Assembly (NCBI GenBank): GCA_016865935.1
Contig: VGOB01000033.1
Coordinates: forward strand, 1-33,626
DNA: 33,626 nt
Source of the DNA: Chloroflexota bacterium
GTDB lineage: Bacteria > Chloroflexota > Anaerolineae > UBA4142
Direction: 5' to 3'
In this document: in pieces, positions 1-6,848 of the stretch
How positions within the stretch are numbered: position 1 is the stretch's first letter
Layout of the letters: each line of letters begins with the position of its first letter
Notes under the pieces: model-generated
Seen by the model: the letters and a program-made list of their open reading frames with translations, nothing else
Told to the model about the DNA's origin: nothing
Databases searched by the model: none
Program-made: the position numbers and the translations under genes

Positions 1-221
1 GGAAAACAAACCCGTAGCGATGCGGTGATCGCCTGTGCCGTGGGGGCTAGAGCGTAACGACAAATCTGTGCCGTGTCGGATCTCGGGCATAATTATAATC
101 CTGGGTCGAAATTTCGCCAAACTACAGTTAGAGATTGGAAATTTGAAATCGGCGGTTGAATGTTGGAAGTTGGATTTTGGCTCATTGGTTCATTGGCACA
201 TTGGTTCATTGACGCGCTGGC
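1..221. other. non-coding left edge
   Basis: I see no convincing gene in the first 221 bases. A TATAAT on the minus strand (92-97) lies 17 bases from TTGGCG (115-120), which would be a leftward promoter for a gene beyond the window; this is weak evidence. From about 129 the DNA becomes a degenerate short tandem array that first has a 7-base and then an 8-base period. Confidence 0.4.
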
Positions 222-228
222 TCATTTC
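129..228. repeat. degenerate 7-bp then 8-bp tandem array
   Basis: Units such as GATTGGA, TGTTGGA and AGTTGGA repeat every 7 bases. From 179 the pattern shifts to 8-base units of the type GGTTCATT, GGCACATT. The array ends at the 3' end of the GH5-like gene on the minus strand and overlaps its stop slightly. It belongs to the same class of arrays seen elsewhere in this window. Confidence 0.7.
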
Positions 229-1448
229 TTCCAAAAGTACCGGAGAACCTGCGTCACGGGCTTTTCGCTGTAATCCAAGCGCAGGACGCCGAAATGATTT
301 TCGGGATGATCGGTTTGAATCGGCGGATTGCCGGCGACGCCGACGGGATAATCGTTCAGGCACCAGAAAACCGATCCGCACATCGCGTTCTCTTCGAGCA
401 ATTTCATCACCGCGTTGTAATGAATGACTTGATCGTTCTCGGTATATTTTTTGTCGGGTCCGCCGGTGGGCAAACCGAATTCTTGGAGCAAGACCGGTTT
501 GCGCGTTTGCGTTTTGTAGAATTTAATCAAGCCGTCCAACCGGTCCACCGCGTCGTAATAGTGCCAGCAGAAAAAATCGAGATGGTCGTTGAGCGCGGGA
601 AAATATTGCGCGCGCGCGCGATCGATCCAGCCGATCGTCTGCAATGGGTACGGATCGAGCGCGCGGACGAGTGGGGCGATCCGTTGGAAAAACGGAATGA
701 CGATGCTCTCGCCGACGGTCCGGATCGCCCTGTCCGGCTCGTTCTGCAAGTCCCAGCACATAATCCTGGGATCGCGCGCGAACGATGGGACGAGCGCGCG
801 CAAGTACGTTTCGATCAGCGGAAAATTCGCGGGCTGGTACATTTCGAACGCGAGACTGTCGAGCAAGGTCATCGTCACTTTGAGATTCAAGCGCCCGGCG
901 ATGTCCAGGAATTCGCGCACGTTCGCCAGGTACTGCGGGTGCGGTATTGCCGCGCGCGTGTCGGCGGGGACGCTGGGCGGCGTTTGCGTGCCGGTGAGGG
1001 ACGCGTGAAAATCAATGAACACGCGTACCGCGTTCGCGCCCAAGGACGCGCCCAGGCGCAACTCGCGTTCGGTCACCTCGGGTTGCCACGCGTCCAGGTT
1101 GAACGTTTTCCACGGATGCGCGCGCGGATAATAATTGAACCCGCGAATCGGAAAGCGTTGACCGCGCAGAAAAAATTGATCGCCGCGCACTGTCACAAAA
1201 TCAATCGCGCGCGCGGTCGCGGTTGGCGTGGGAGTGGAAGTTGGTGTGAGGGTGGGCGGGCGCGTCGGTGTCGGCGTCAGCGTCACGGTAGGCGTTGCGG
1301 TCGCAGTCGGTTGTGGCGTCGCGGTTGGGACGACGCGCGTCGGCGCAAGTGTTGGCGTTGGCGTCGTCCGCGCGGCGTCGCACGCAGAGATCAGAGCGCT
1401 GCCGAACGACGCGGCGATGAGTTTGAGAAAATCGCGGCGGGAAATCAT
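222..1448 (-). CDS. exported GH5-like glycoside hydrolase (Tat lipoprotein)
   Basis: This 408-residue protein resembles the cellulase/mannanase (GH5, clan A) TIM-barrel hydrolases. It starts with SRRDFLK, a Tat-like twin-arginine motif, then a hydrophobic stretch and a lipobox ending at Cys23, so it is probably anchored outside the membrane. A Thr/Pro-rich linker fills residues 27-80. The catalytic domain begins near residue 85 (RGFNYYPRAHPW). The expected acid/base is Glu237 in WDLQNEPD and the nucleophile Glu323 in LLQEFGLP. I chose the ATG at 1448 because the signal peptide starts there; the frame is open further upstream without any signal. A promoter lies directly before it (1459-1487), leaving almost no leader. 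The substrate is not readable, but beta-mannan or beta-glucan would be typical of the family. Confidence 0.85.
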   Translation of the reverse strand: MISRRDFLKLIAASFGSALISACDAARTTPTPTLAPTRVVPTATPQPTATATPTVTLTPTPTRPPTLTPTSTPTPTATARAIDFVTVRGDQFFLRGQRFPIRGFNYYPRAHPWKTFNLDAWQPEVTERELRLGASLGANAVRVFIDFHASLTGTQTPPSVPADTRAAIPHPQYLANVREFLDIAGRLNLKVTMTLLDSLAFEMYQPANFPLIETYLRALVPSFARDPRIMCWDLQNEPDRAIRTVGESIVIPFFQRIAPLVRALDPYPLQTIGWIDRARAQYFPALNDHLDFFCWHYYDAVDRLDGLIKFYKTQTRKPVLLQEFGLPTGGPDKKYTENDQVIHYNAVMKLLEENAMCGSVFWCLNDYPVGVAGNPPIQTDHPENHFGVLRLDYSEKPVTQVLRYFWKK

Positions 1449-1458
1449 AACGCGCGCG

Positions 1459-1487
1459 ATTGTAACACAAGCGAAACGAGTTGGCAA
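1459..1487 (-). promoter_or_regulatory. sigma70-type promoter of the GH5-like gene
   Basis: On the minus strand TTGCCA (1482-1487) is followed after 17 bases by TACAAT (1459-1464). Transcription would start near 1452, only a few bases before the ATG at 1448, so the message would be almost leaderless. No Shine-Dalgarno sequence precedes that ATG, which fits this reading. Confidence 0.6.
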
Positions 1488-1508
1488 AACGCGCGAATGC
1501 GTTATAAT
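1481..1508 (+). promoter_or_regulatory. sigma70-type promoter of the alaX-like gene
   Basis: TTGGCA (1481-1486) is followed after 16 bases by TATAAT (1503-1508). Its -35 box is the same DNA as the -35 box of the divergent promoter, read on the other strand (TTGGCAA). Both promoters cannot easily be occupied at once. Confidence 0.6.
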
Positions 1509-1510
1509 GG

Positions 1511-1601
1511 CAATGAATCAATGAGCCAATGAACCAATGAGTCAAAGGTGTTTGGCACGTTTGGCAGGTTTGGCACGTTTGGCAGGTTTGGCTTGTTTGA
1601 C
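1511..1601. repeat. 8-bp then 9-bp tandem array in the alaX leader
   Basis: Four units of the type CAATGAAT/CAATGAGC repeat every 8 bases (1511-1545). They are followed by five units of the type GTTTGGCAC/GTTTGGCAG every 9 bases (1550-1594). The array forms the 5' untranslated leader of the alaX-like gene. The frame is open through the 9-base part, but I do not think it is translated. Confidence 0.75.
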
Positions 1602-1616
1602 GTTGGGGGAATTACC

Positions 1617-2828
1617 TTGAGCACTGAACTCGCATACCTTGACGATCCATTTTGTTTTGAATTCGACGCGGAGATCAGCGCGCGCGTGACGTTACCCGAT
1701 GGACGCGCGGGCGTGGTCTTGCCAAAAACTTTATTCTTTCCAACCGGCGGCGGACAAGAACACGATACCGGCACGCTGGGCGACGCGCGCGTGAGCGATG
1801 TGCTGATTGACGATGCGGGCGTCGTCGTGCACGTCGTCGATCGCGCGATCTCGGACGCGCGCGTGCGCGCGACGATTGATCGCGCGCGGCGATTCGCGTT
1901 TATGCAGCATCACAGCGCGCAACATCTCTTGAGCCAGGCGATTCTCGACGCGCTCGGCATCGAAAGTGTTTCGGCGAACATCAACATTGACAATCCGTCC
2001 ACGATTGACCTGGTTTGTGGTGACACAGATTTGACGCCCGGCGAAAATCTGGCGAACGCGCTGATCTACGAGGATCGCCCGATCAAAGCGTATTTTATTT
2101 CCGACGCGCAAATTGCGACGGTGCCGTTTCGCGTGCCGCCCAAAGTCGCCGGACGAATTCGCGTCGTCGAAATCGAAGGATTCGATTATTCGGCGTGCGG
2201 CGGGACGCATTGCACGCGCACCGGACAAATCGGCGTCGTCAAGATCGTCAAGACGGAACGCCGCGCCGAAAAATTGCGCGTTCATTTTCTTGCCGGTCAG
2301 CGCGCACTGGAATATTTTCAGAATGTTCACGCGGTTGCCGCGCAACTCGCGCGGCAATTCGATACGAGTTACGATGCGTTGGGCGAAGCGATCGCGCGCC
2401 AGCGCGACGCGTTACGCGCGGCGCAGAAAGAGATCGAAGCACTGAAAGCCGAACGATTGACTTTTGAGGCAGAGCGGCTCATCGCGAACGCGCGCGCGTG
2501 CGGTTCGGTTAAATTGATCGCCGCGTCGTTTCGCGATCGCGCGCCGCAGGAATTGCGCGCGCTCGCGCTCTTGTTGCAAAACGCGCCGGGCGTCGTCGCG
2601 CTCCTCGTGTCGTATGACGGCGCGAAATTATCGCTCGCGGTCGCATGCGCGAACGAGACCGGCGTCAGCGCGAACGATCTGTTGCGCCAGCAGTTGGCGG
2701 AAATCGGCGGGCGCGGCGGCGGCGACGCGAAACTCGCGCAGGGTGGCGGCGCGGCAAGCGAGGCGCAATTTGCGGGGTGGATCGCGCGCGCGGAGGAAAA
2801 TGTCGTCGCGTGTTTTGCAAAGAAATGA
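1617..2828 (+). CDS. Ala-tRNA editing protein, long AlaX type
   Basis: This is a free-standing homologue of the alanyl-tRNA synthetase editing domain, which removes serine or glycine wrongly attached to tRNA-Ala. The zinc ligands are visible: HSAQH (His99, His103) and CGGTH (Cys194, His198). A helical region (about 230-290) leads to a C-terminal DHHA1-like domain ending in a glycine-rich GGRGGGDAKLAQGGG stretch, so this is the long, AlaX-L form of 403 residues. I chose the TTG at 1617 because GGGGGA (1605-1610) sits six bases before it and the homologous N-terminus (YLDDPFCFEF) follows. An ATG at 1548 in the same frame would add residues encoded only by the tandem repeat. It is transcribed divergently from the GH5-like gene. 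The downstream operon promoter lies in its last codons. Confidence 0.9.
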   Translation: MSTELAYLDDPFCFEFDAEISARVTLPDGRAGVVLPKTLFFPTGGGQEHDTGTLGDARVSDVLIDDAGVVVHVVDRAISDARVRATIDRARRFAFMQHHSAQHLLSQAILDALGIESVSANINIDNPSTIDLVCGDTDLTPGENLANALIYEDRPIKAYFISDAQIATVPFRVPPKVAGRIRVVEIEGFDYSACGGTHCTRTGQIGVVKIVKTERRAEKLRVHFLAGQRALEYFQNVHAVAAQLARQFDTSYDALGEAIARQRDALRAAQKEIEALKAERLTFEAERLIANARACGSVKLIAASFRDRAPQELRALALLLQNAPGVVALLVSYDGAKLSLAVACANETGVSANDLLRQQLAEIGGRGGGDAKLAQGGGAASEAQFAGWIARAEENVVACFAKK

Positions 2829-2842
2829 TTTTGTGATATACT
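2815..2842 (+). promoter_or_regulatory. extended -10 promoter of the NTPase/ABC operon leader
   Basis: TTGCAA (2815-2820), a 16-base spacer and TATACT (2837-2842) preceded by TGA form an extended -10 promoter. The -35 box lies inside the final codons of the alaX-like gene. The start point would be near 2849, about 375 bases before the NTPase start codon. Confidence 0.6.
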
Positions 2843-2848
2843 GAACTC

Positions 2849-3072
2849 GAAAGAAAAAATCTCTCCGAGCGCGCGCGCCTAACGTCCAAAACTAGGGCGC
2901 GTGTGCCAGACCCAGAGCGCTACTCTGGGGACACGCGTGTCGTGTCGTGGGTGCGCGGGGAAACGCGTGCGCCTCCCGTATTTGGAAAGGAGACTTGCAA
3001 ACCGGACGGGTTTGGAAAAACCCGCCGGGTCTGTTCGTTTGCCAGTCTGCTTTTCGCGGCTGGCTTTTTTTG
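2849..3072 (+). promoter_or_regulatory. structured 5' leader with antiterminator/terminator switch, class unknown
   Basis: The leader folds on paper into four parts. Hairpin A pairs 2898-2904 with 2931-2937 and 2911-2917 with 2923-2929, closing a five-base loop. Hairpin B pairs 2951-2957 with 2964-2970 (two G-U pairs). Hairpin C pairs 2992-3002 with 3037-3047, with an inner stem 3007-3013/3018-3024. Then comes an intrinsic terminator (3041-3071). Hairpin C uses bases 3041-3047, which are also the 5' arm of the terminator, so C is an antiterminator. This layout is typical of riboswitches and attenuators. I could not match it to cobalamin (no GCCACTG box), Moco, TPP, SAM or T-box consensus sequences. 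It may instead be a short independent RNA that ends at the terminator. Confidence 0.5.
3041..3071 (+). terminator. intrinsic terminator in the leader
   Basis: GCCAGTC (3041-3047) pairs with GGCTGGC (3058-3064), with a further GC/GC pair inside. Seven T residues follow (3065-3071). It lies upstream of the NTPase gene, so it would act as a conditional terminator. Confidence 0.7.
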
Positions 3073-3091
3073 TTTGGCGTAATTGTCCGGG

Positions 3092-3175
3092 GTGTCATTG
3101 CGCGCCGCGTTTTTTGCGGCGAAGCAATCTCCGATTTGCTGGTTGGAGATTGCTTCGCTTCGCTCGCAATGACAC
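3092..3175. repeat. REP-like palindromic element
   Basis: The ends GTGTCATTG (3092-3100) and CAATGACAC (3167-3175) are perfect inverted copies, as are GAAGCAATCTCC (3121-3132) and GGAGATTGCTTC (3145-3156). The 84-base element lies between the leader terminator and the NTPase start and carries no reading frame of its own. Palindromes of this kind are widely dispersed in many bacterial genomes. Confidence 0.75.
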
Positions 3176-3186
3176 AGCCGATCACT

Positions 3187-3222
3187 CAATCGCAAATCGC
3201 AAATCTGAAATCGAAAATCCTC
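3187..3222. repeat. 7-bp tandem array before the NTPase start
   Basis: Units ATCGCAA, ATCGCAA, ATCTGAA, ATCGAAA and ATCCTCC follow each other at a strict 7-base period. The array ends three bases before the ATG of the NTPase gene and occupies the place where a ribosome binding site would be expected. Confidence 0.75.
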
Positions 3223-3224
3223 CG

Positions 3225-3770
3225 ATGATCATTTTGTTAACCGGCGAATCGGGTTGCGGCAAGACGACACTCTGCGCGCGCGTCGTTGCGGCGTTCAATG
3301 CGCGCGGCGCGGATGTGGCGGGCGTGTTGACGCTGCCGCGTTTTGCCAACGGCGAAAAAATTGGAATGGATGCGGAGGATGTTCGCACCGGCGCACGCGT
3401 CGCGCTTGCCGAACGCGCGGCGCGCGGCGCAGGCACCGCCGATCTAAAATGGAAATTCGACGACGCGGCGTTGGCGCGCGGCGCGCAGATGTTGCGCGCC
3501 GCGCCGCCGTGCGATCTACTGGTTGTGGATGAACTGGGACCGCTCGAACTGCTTCACGGCGCGGGCTGGATCGACGCGCTGGACATTTTGCGCGCGGGGA
3601 ATTATCGCGCCGCGCTCGTCGTCGTCCGTCCAAGTCTCATCGAAAATTTTCGCGCGCGCGTTAACCTGGGTTTGCAAGTTGTGACGTTGACAGCCGCGAA
3701 TCGTGAAGAGGCATTCAATCAAATTGTTGCAACGCTGAATTCGCAAAACTCGGCGAATTCACGCAAATAA
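3225..3770 (+). CDS. THEP1-type nucleoside triphosphatase
   Basis: The 181-residue protein has the Walker A loop GESGCGKTT (residues 7-15) at its very N-terminus and a Walker B segment LLVVDELGPLEL with Asp102-Glu103. This order and size fit the THEP1 NTPase family, which hydrolyses nucleoside triphosphates in vitro and whose cellular role is unclear. I chose the ATG at 3225 because the P-loop follows at once; an upstream extension would run through repeat and leader DNA. No good Shine-Dalgarno sequence precedes it. It is followed after 18 bases by the binding-protein gene, so it is probably co-transcribed with the ABC importer and may serve the handling of the imported cofactor or metal. That link is inference. 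Confidence 0.8.
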   Translation: MIILLTGESGCGKTTLCARVVAAFNARGADVAGVLTLPRFANGEKIGMDAEDVRTGARVALAERAARGAGTADLKWKFDDAALARGAQMLRAAPPCDLLVVDELGPLELLHGAGWIDALDILRAGNYRAALVVVRPSLIENFRARVNLGLQVVTLTAANREEAFNQIVATLNSQNSANSRK

Positions 3771-3788
3771 AAATAAGGAGAAAGAGAA

Positions 3789-4991
3789 ATGTTCAAGCAC
3801 AAAAAATGGTTCGGCACGAGCGCGTTCGTGTTGATCGTCGTCGCGCTTGCCGCGTGCGCCGCGCCGGCAGCGCCGACGGTTGCGCCGGCACCAACGCCTG
3901 CGCCCGCGCCGACGGTTGCGCCTGTACCGGCAACCGCCGCGCCAGCATCGCCAACCGTCGCGCCCGCGCCGACAACCGCGCCCGCCGCGGGTCCCATCGT
4001 CATCACCGACGCGTTGGGACGCGCGGTCAAGTTCGACAAATTGCCGCAGCGGATCGTTCTCACCGGACGCGCGTTTTTTATGATCATTGATGCGCTCTAT
4101 CTGTTCCCCGAAGCGACTGCGCGCGTCGTTGGTTTGCCGGACACGACGCAGAGCAAAAACGATTTCTTCGCGGCGCTCGATCCGAATTACGCGAGCAAGT
4201 TCATCATTCGCGGGAGCAACGAGGCAGGTCCCGAACAAATCGCGCCGGTCAATCCCGATGTGGTGATCACCAAATCGGTCAACGCCAGCCGTCTGGGCAA
4301 ATCGTTGGAGCAAGTGAACATTCCGGTCGTCTACGTTGATTTTGAAACGCCGGAGCAGTACTCGCGCGATCTGGCGATCTTGGGACAGTTGCTTGGAAAC
4401 CCGGAACGCGCTAAAATGATTGACGCGTACTTCAAAACGCAAGTCGAGCGCGTGAACGCCAAGATCAAAAATCTGAAAGACGCGGACAAGCCGCGCGTCT
4501 TGCTGTTGCAGTATTCGGAAAAAAGCGGCACGGTCGCATTCAGCATTCCGCCGGTCGAATGGATGCAGACATTGATCGTCGAGATGGCGGGCGGTAGATC
4601 GATCTGGAGAGAGAACGCCGGCAAGGGCGGCTGGAGCGTCGTGAACCTGGAACAGATCGCGGCGTGGAATCCCGATCAGGTCTATATCGTTTTCTATGGT
4701 GGCGATCCCAAGGACGCGATTGCCAAGATCAAAGCCGATCCCAAATGGCAGGCGCTCAAGGCGGTCAAAGAAAACAAGGTCTTTGGTTTTCCCGGCGATT
4801 TCTACACCTGGGATCAACCGGACACGCGTTGGGGCTTGGGCTTGATCTGGCTCGCGGCGAAAACGCACCCGGCGTTGTTTGGCGACGTGAACATCAATCA
4901 AGAGATCGCGCGATTCTACGCGCTCTATGGTTTCGATCAAGCGGCGATTCGATCCAAAGTGACGCCACTGTTGGTGGGAGATTTGAAGTGA
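3789..4991 (+). CDS. ABC importer binding lipoprotein, class III (BtuF/FepB/MolA-like)
   Basis: The 400-residue protein has a lipoprotein signal ending in VALAAC (Cys23) and an Ala/Pro linker (24-70). The binding domain begins with VITDALGRAVKFDKLPQRIV, the usual opening of the periplasmic binding proteins for siderophore, corrinoid and oxyanion importers. The late segment WDQPDTRWGLGLIWLA, with a following HPALFGD, is reminiscent of MolA-like binding proteins for molybdate or tungstate; that is memory of the family, not a search. AAGGAG lies just before the ATG. The stop overlaps the GTG of the permease gene, so the three transporter genes are translationally coupled. The substrate cannot be decided from sequence: molybdate/tungstate, iron complex or cobalamin are the options. 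Confidence 0.85.
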   Translation: MFKHKKWFGTSAFVLIVVALAACAAPAAPTVAPAPTPAPAPTVAPVPATAAPASPTVAPAPTTAPAAGPIVITDALGRAVKFDKLPQRIVLTGRAFFMIIDALYLFPEATARVVGLPDTTQSKNDFFAALDPNYASKFIIRGSNEAGPEQIAPVNPDVVITKSVNASRLGKSLEQVNIPVVYVDFETPEQYSRDLAILGQLLGNPERAKMIDAYFKTQVERVNAKIKNLKDADKPRVLLLQYSEKSGTVAFSIPPVEWMQTLIVEMAGGRSIWRENAGKGGWSVVNLEQIAAWNPDQVYIVFYGGDPKDAIAKIKADPKWQALKAVKENKVFGFPGDFYTWDQPDTRWGLGLIWLAAKTHPALFGDVNINQEIARFYALYGFDQAAIRSKVTPLLVGDLK

Positions 4992-5980
4992 GGATCGTTC
5001 GGCGGCACCTGTTTCCGATTTTGATCGCCGCGCTGTTACTCGCGTTCGTGTCATCGCTCTTCATCGGACGCTTTCCGTCGCCGTATTGGATGCCGCCGAC
5101 CTTGTTGCAGGAAAACGAGTTGGCGCGGCAGCTGGTTTTCAATTTGCGCTTGCCGCGCATTCTCGTCGCGGTGTTGCTGGGAATGGCGCTGGCGGGTGCG
5201 GGCGCGGTGATGCAAATGATCTTCCGCAATCCGCTCGTCGAACCCGGTTTCTTGGGCGTGTCGCAAGGCGCGGGCTTTGGCGCCGCGCTCGCGATCATCA
5301 CGCTCAGCAACGCGCCGCTCGTCGTCGAATTCTTTGCCGCGCTCTTCGCGACGCTGGGACTCGCGCTGTCGTATTTGCTCGCGCGCCATTTCCGCTACGG
5401 CGGATCGATCTTGCGACTCGTGCTGGCAGGGATCGCGGTCTCGGCGTTGTTCTCTGCCGGGATCGGCATCCTCAAGTTCGTCGCCGATCCGCTCAAGCAA
5501 TTACCCGAGATCACATTCTGGTTGCTCGGCGGTTTGTGGAGCGTAACCTGGAACGATGTGACGCACATCGCGCCCATCGTTCTGCCCGCGCTCGCGATCA
5601 TCTGGCTGATGCGCTGGCGGTTGAATTTGCTCTCGTTGAGCGACGAGACCGCGTTCTCGTTGGGCGTGTCAGTCGGACGCGAGCGCACGTTGTTGCTTGC
5701 CGTGTCAGTCATCGCGACGGCGGCGGTCGTCGCGGTCGCCGGAATCGTCGGGTGGATCGGTTTGATCGTGCCGCACATCGCGCGGCGCATTACCGGCACC
5801 GACGCGCAATATTCCGTGCCTGCCGCGATGCTGATCGGCGGAATCTTCGCGCTGGTCTGCGACGATCTGGCGCGCGCGTGGTTCGCCGCCGAAATTCCGC
5901 TCGGCATTCTCACGTCGCTCTTTGGCGCGCTCGGTTTCGCGGCGATTATGTTGCGCCCCGCGTCGGAGGCGCACCAATGA
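4988..5980 (+). CDS. FecCD/BtuC-type ABC permease
   Basis: The 330-residue membrane protein matches the FecCD family in length and in two conserved segments: NPLVEPGFLGVSQGAGFGAA and, near the C-terminus, VGWIGLIVPHIARR. About eight to ten hydrophobic segments are visible. I chose the GTG at 4988 because it overlaps the stop of the binding-protein gene (GTGA) and begins the first membrane segment. The frame is open further upstream, but only as a shadow of the previous gene. It forms the channel of the importer with the preceding and following genes. Confidence 0.9.
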   Translation: MRIVRRHLFPILIAALLLAFVSSLFIGRFPSPYWMPPTLLQENELARQLVFNLRLPRILVAVLLGMALAGAGAVMQMIFRNPLVEPGFLGVSQGAGFGAALAIITLSNAPLVVEFFAALFATLGLALSYLLARHFRYGGSILRLVLAGIAVSALFSAGIGILKFVADPLKQLPEITFWLLGGLWSVTWNDVTHIAPIVLPALAIIWLMRWRLNLLSLSDETAFSLGVSVGRERTLLLAVSVIATAAVVAVAGIVGWIGLIVPHIARRITGTDAQYSVPAAMLIGGIFALVCDDLARAWFAAEIPLGILTSLFGALGFAAIMLRPASEAHQ

Positions 5981-6750
5981 ACGCGCCGCCGATTCTGTCG
6001 CTGGCTGATTTGCAATTCGGGTACGTCCAAGCATCGCCGGTTTTGCGCGGCGTCTCGCTCGATGTTCCGCCCGGCACGATCACCGCGATCCTGGGTCCCA
6101 ACGGCGTCGGCAAGACGACGCTGCTGCGGATCATCCTGGGTTTGCTCAAACCGCACGCGGGAAAAATTTTGTTGGATGGCAAATCGCAAGCCGACTATTC
6201 GCGCTGGGAAATGAGTCGCCTGATCGGTTTGGTGCCGCAAAGCGAGTACATTCCGTTCGATTTTTCGGTCTTGGAATTCGTGTTGCTCGGGCGCGCGCCG
6301 TACCTGGGTCCGTTGGATCTGCCGCGCGCGCAAGATCGCGCGCGCGCGCGCGACGCGCTGCGCGCGATGGGCTTGGAGCATTTGCGCGAACGCGCCGCGC
6401 CCTCGTTGAGCGGCGGCGAACGGCAACTCGCGATGGTGGCGCGCGCGCTGGCGCAACAACCGCGCGTGTTGTTGCTGGATGAGCCGACCGCGCATCTCGA
6501 TTTGAGCAATCGCGATCGCGTCTTGAACGTGTTGCGCGCGCAAGCGCGCGCGGGCGTCACGATCGTTTTCACGACGCACGATCCGAACTTGGTCGCGGCG
6601 GTGGCGGGTTACGTCGTCTTGATGCGGCAAGGCGCGTTGCTGGCGGCGGGTGCGCTGGACGCAACGCTGACGGAAGGAAATCTCACCGCGACGTATGGAA
6701 TTCCCGTGCGCGTGATGCGCTGGGACGGGCGACTGTTCGTCACATCGTAA
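5977..6750 (+). CDS. ABC importer ATPase (FepC/BtuD-type)
   Basis: The 257-residue ATPase has all ABC motifs in order: Walker A GPNGVGKTT (residues 40-48), Q-loop VPQSE, signature LSGGERQ (144-150), Walker B VLLLDEP (164-170), D-loop and the switch histidine His201 in FTTHDPN. The start ATG overlaps the permease stop as ATGA. It powers the class III importer encoded just upstream. A long run of CG dinucleotides (about 6331-6365) lies in the region between the Q-loop and the signature. No clear terminator follows. Confidence 0.93.
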   Translation: MNAPPILSLADLQFGYVQASPVLRGVSLDVPPGTITAILGPNGVGKTTLLRIILGLLKPHAGKILLDGKSQADYSRWEMSRLIGLVPQSEYIPFDFSVLEFVLLGRAPYLGPLDLPRAQDRARARDALRAMGLEHLRERAAPSLSGGERQLAMVARALAQQPRVLLLDEPTAHLDLSNRDRVLNVLRAQARAGVTIVFTTHDPNLVAAVAGYVVLMRQGALLAAGALDATLTEGNLTATYGIPVRVMRWDGRLFVTS

Positions 6751-6799
6751 AAAATGATTCGCGAATCACGCGAATTTCTTGTTCGTTCACGAAACTCGT

Positions 6800-6829
6800 G
6801 GCGGTCGTCGGTCATCGGTCGGCGGTCGC
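6800..6829. repeat. 7-bp tandem array upstream of the isomerase gene
   Basis: Four units of the type GGCGGTC, GTCGGTC, ATCGGTC, GGCGGTC repeat every 7 bases. The array lies in the 98-base gap between the ATPase and isomerase genes, just before an AGGAG ribosome binding site. The rest of the gap holds a small ATTCGCGAAT palindrome and nothing else I recognise. Confidence 0.65.
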
Positions 6830-6848
6830 ACTTTAGGAGAAAACTCTA

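Noticed and set aside
1548..1616. ATG at 1548 as the start of the alaX-like gene
   Set aside because: It would add 23 residues encoded only by a 9-bp tandem array (repeated Phe-Gly). The TTG at 1617 has a good ribosome site and the conserved N-terminus.
2849..3072. Cobalamin riboswitch, suggested by the BtuFCD-like genes downstream
   Set aside because: I looked for the B12 box (GCCACTG) and the other conserved pieces and found none. Moco, TPP, SAM and T-box marks are also missing.
6331..6369. Long alternating CG run as a functional Z-DNA site
   Set aside because: It lies in the ATPase coding sequence and CGCG words are common throughout the window, so codon choice explains it.
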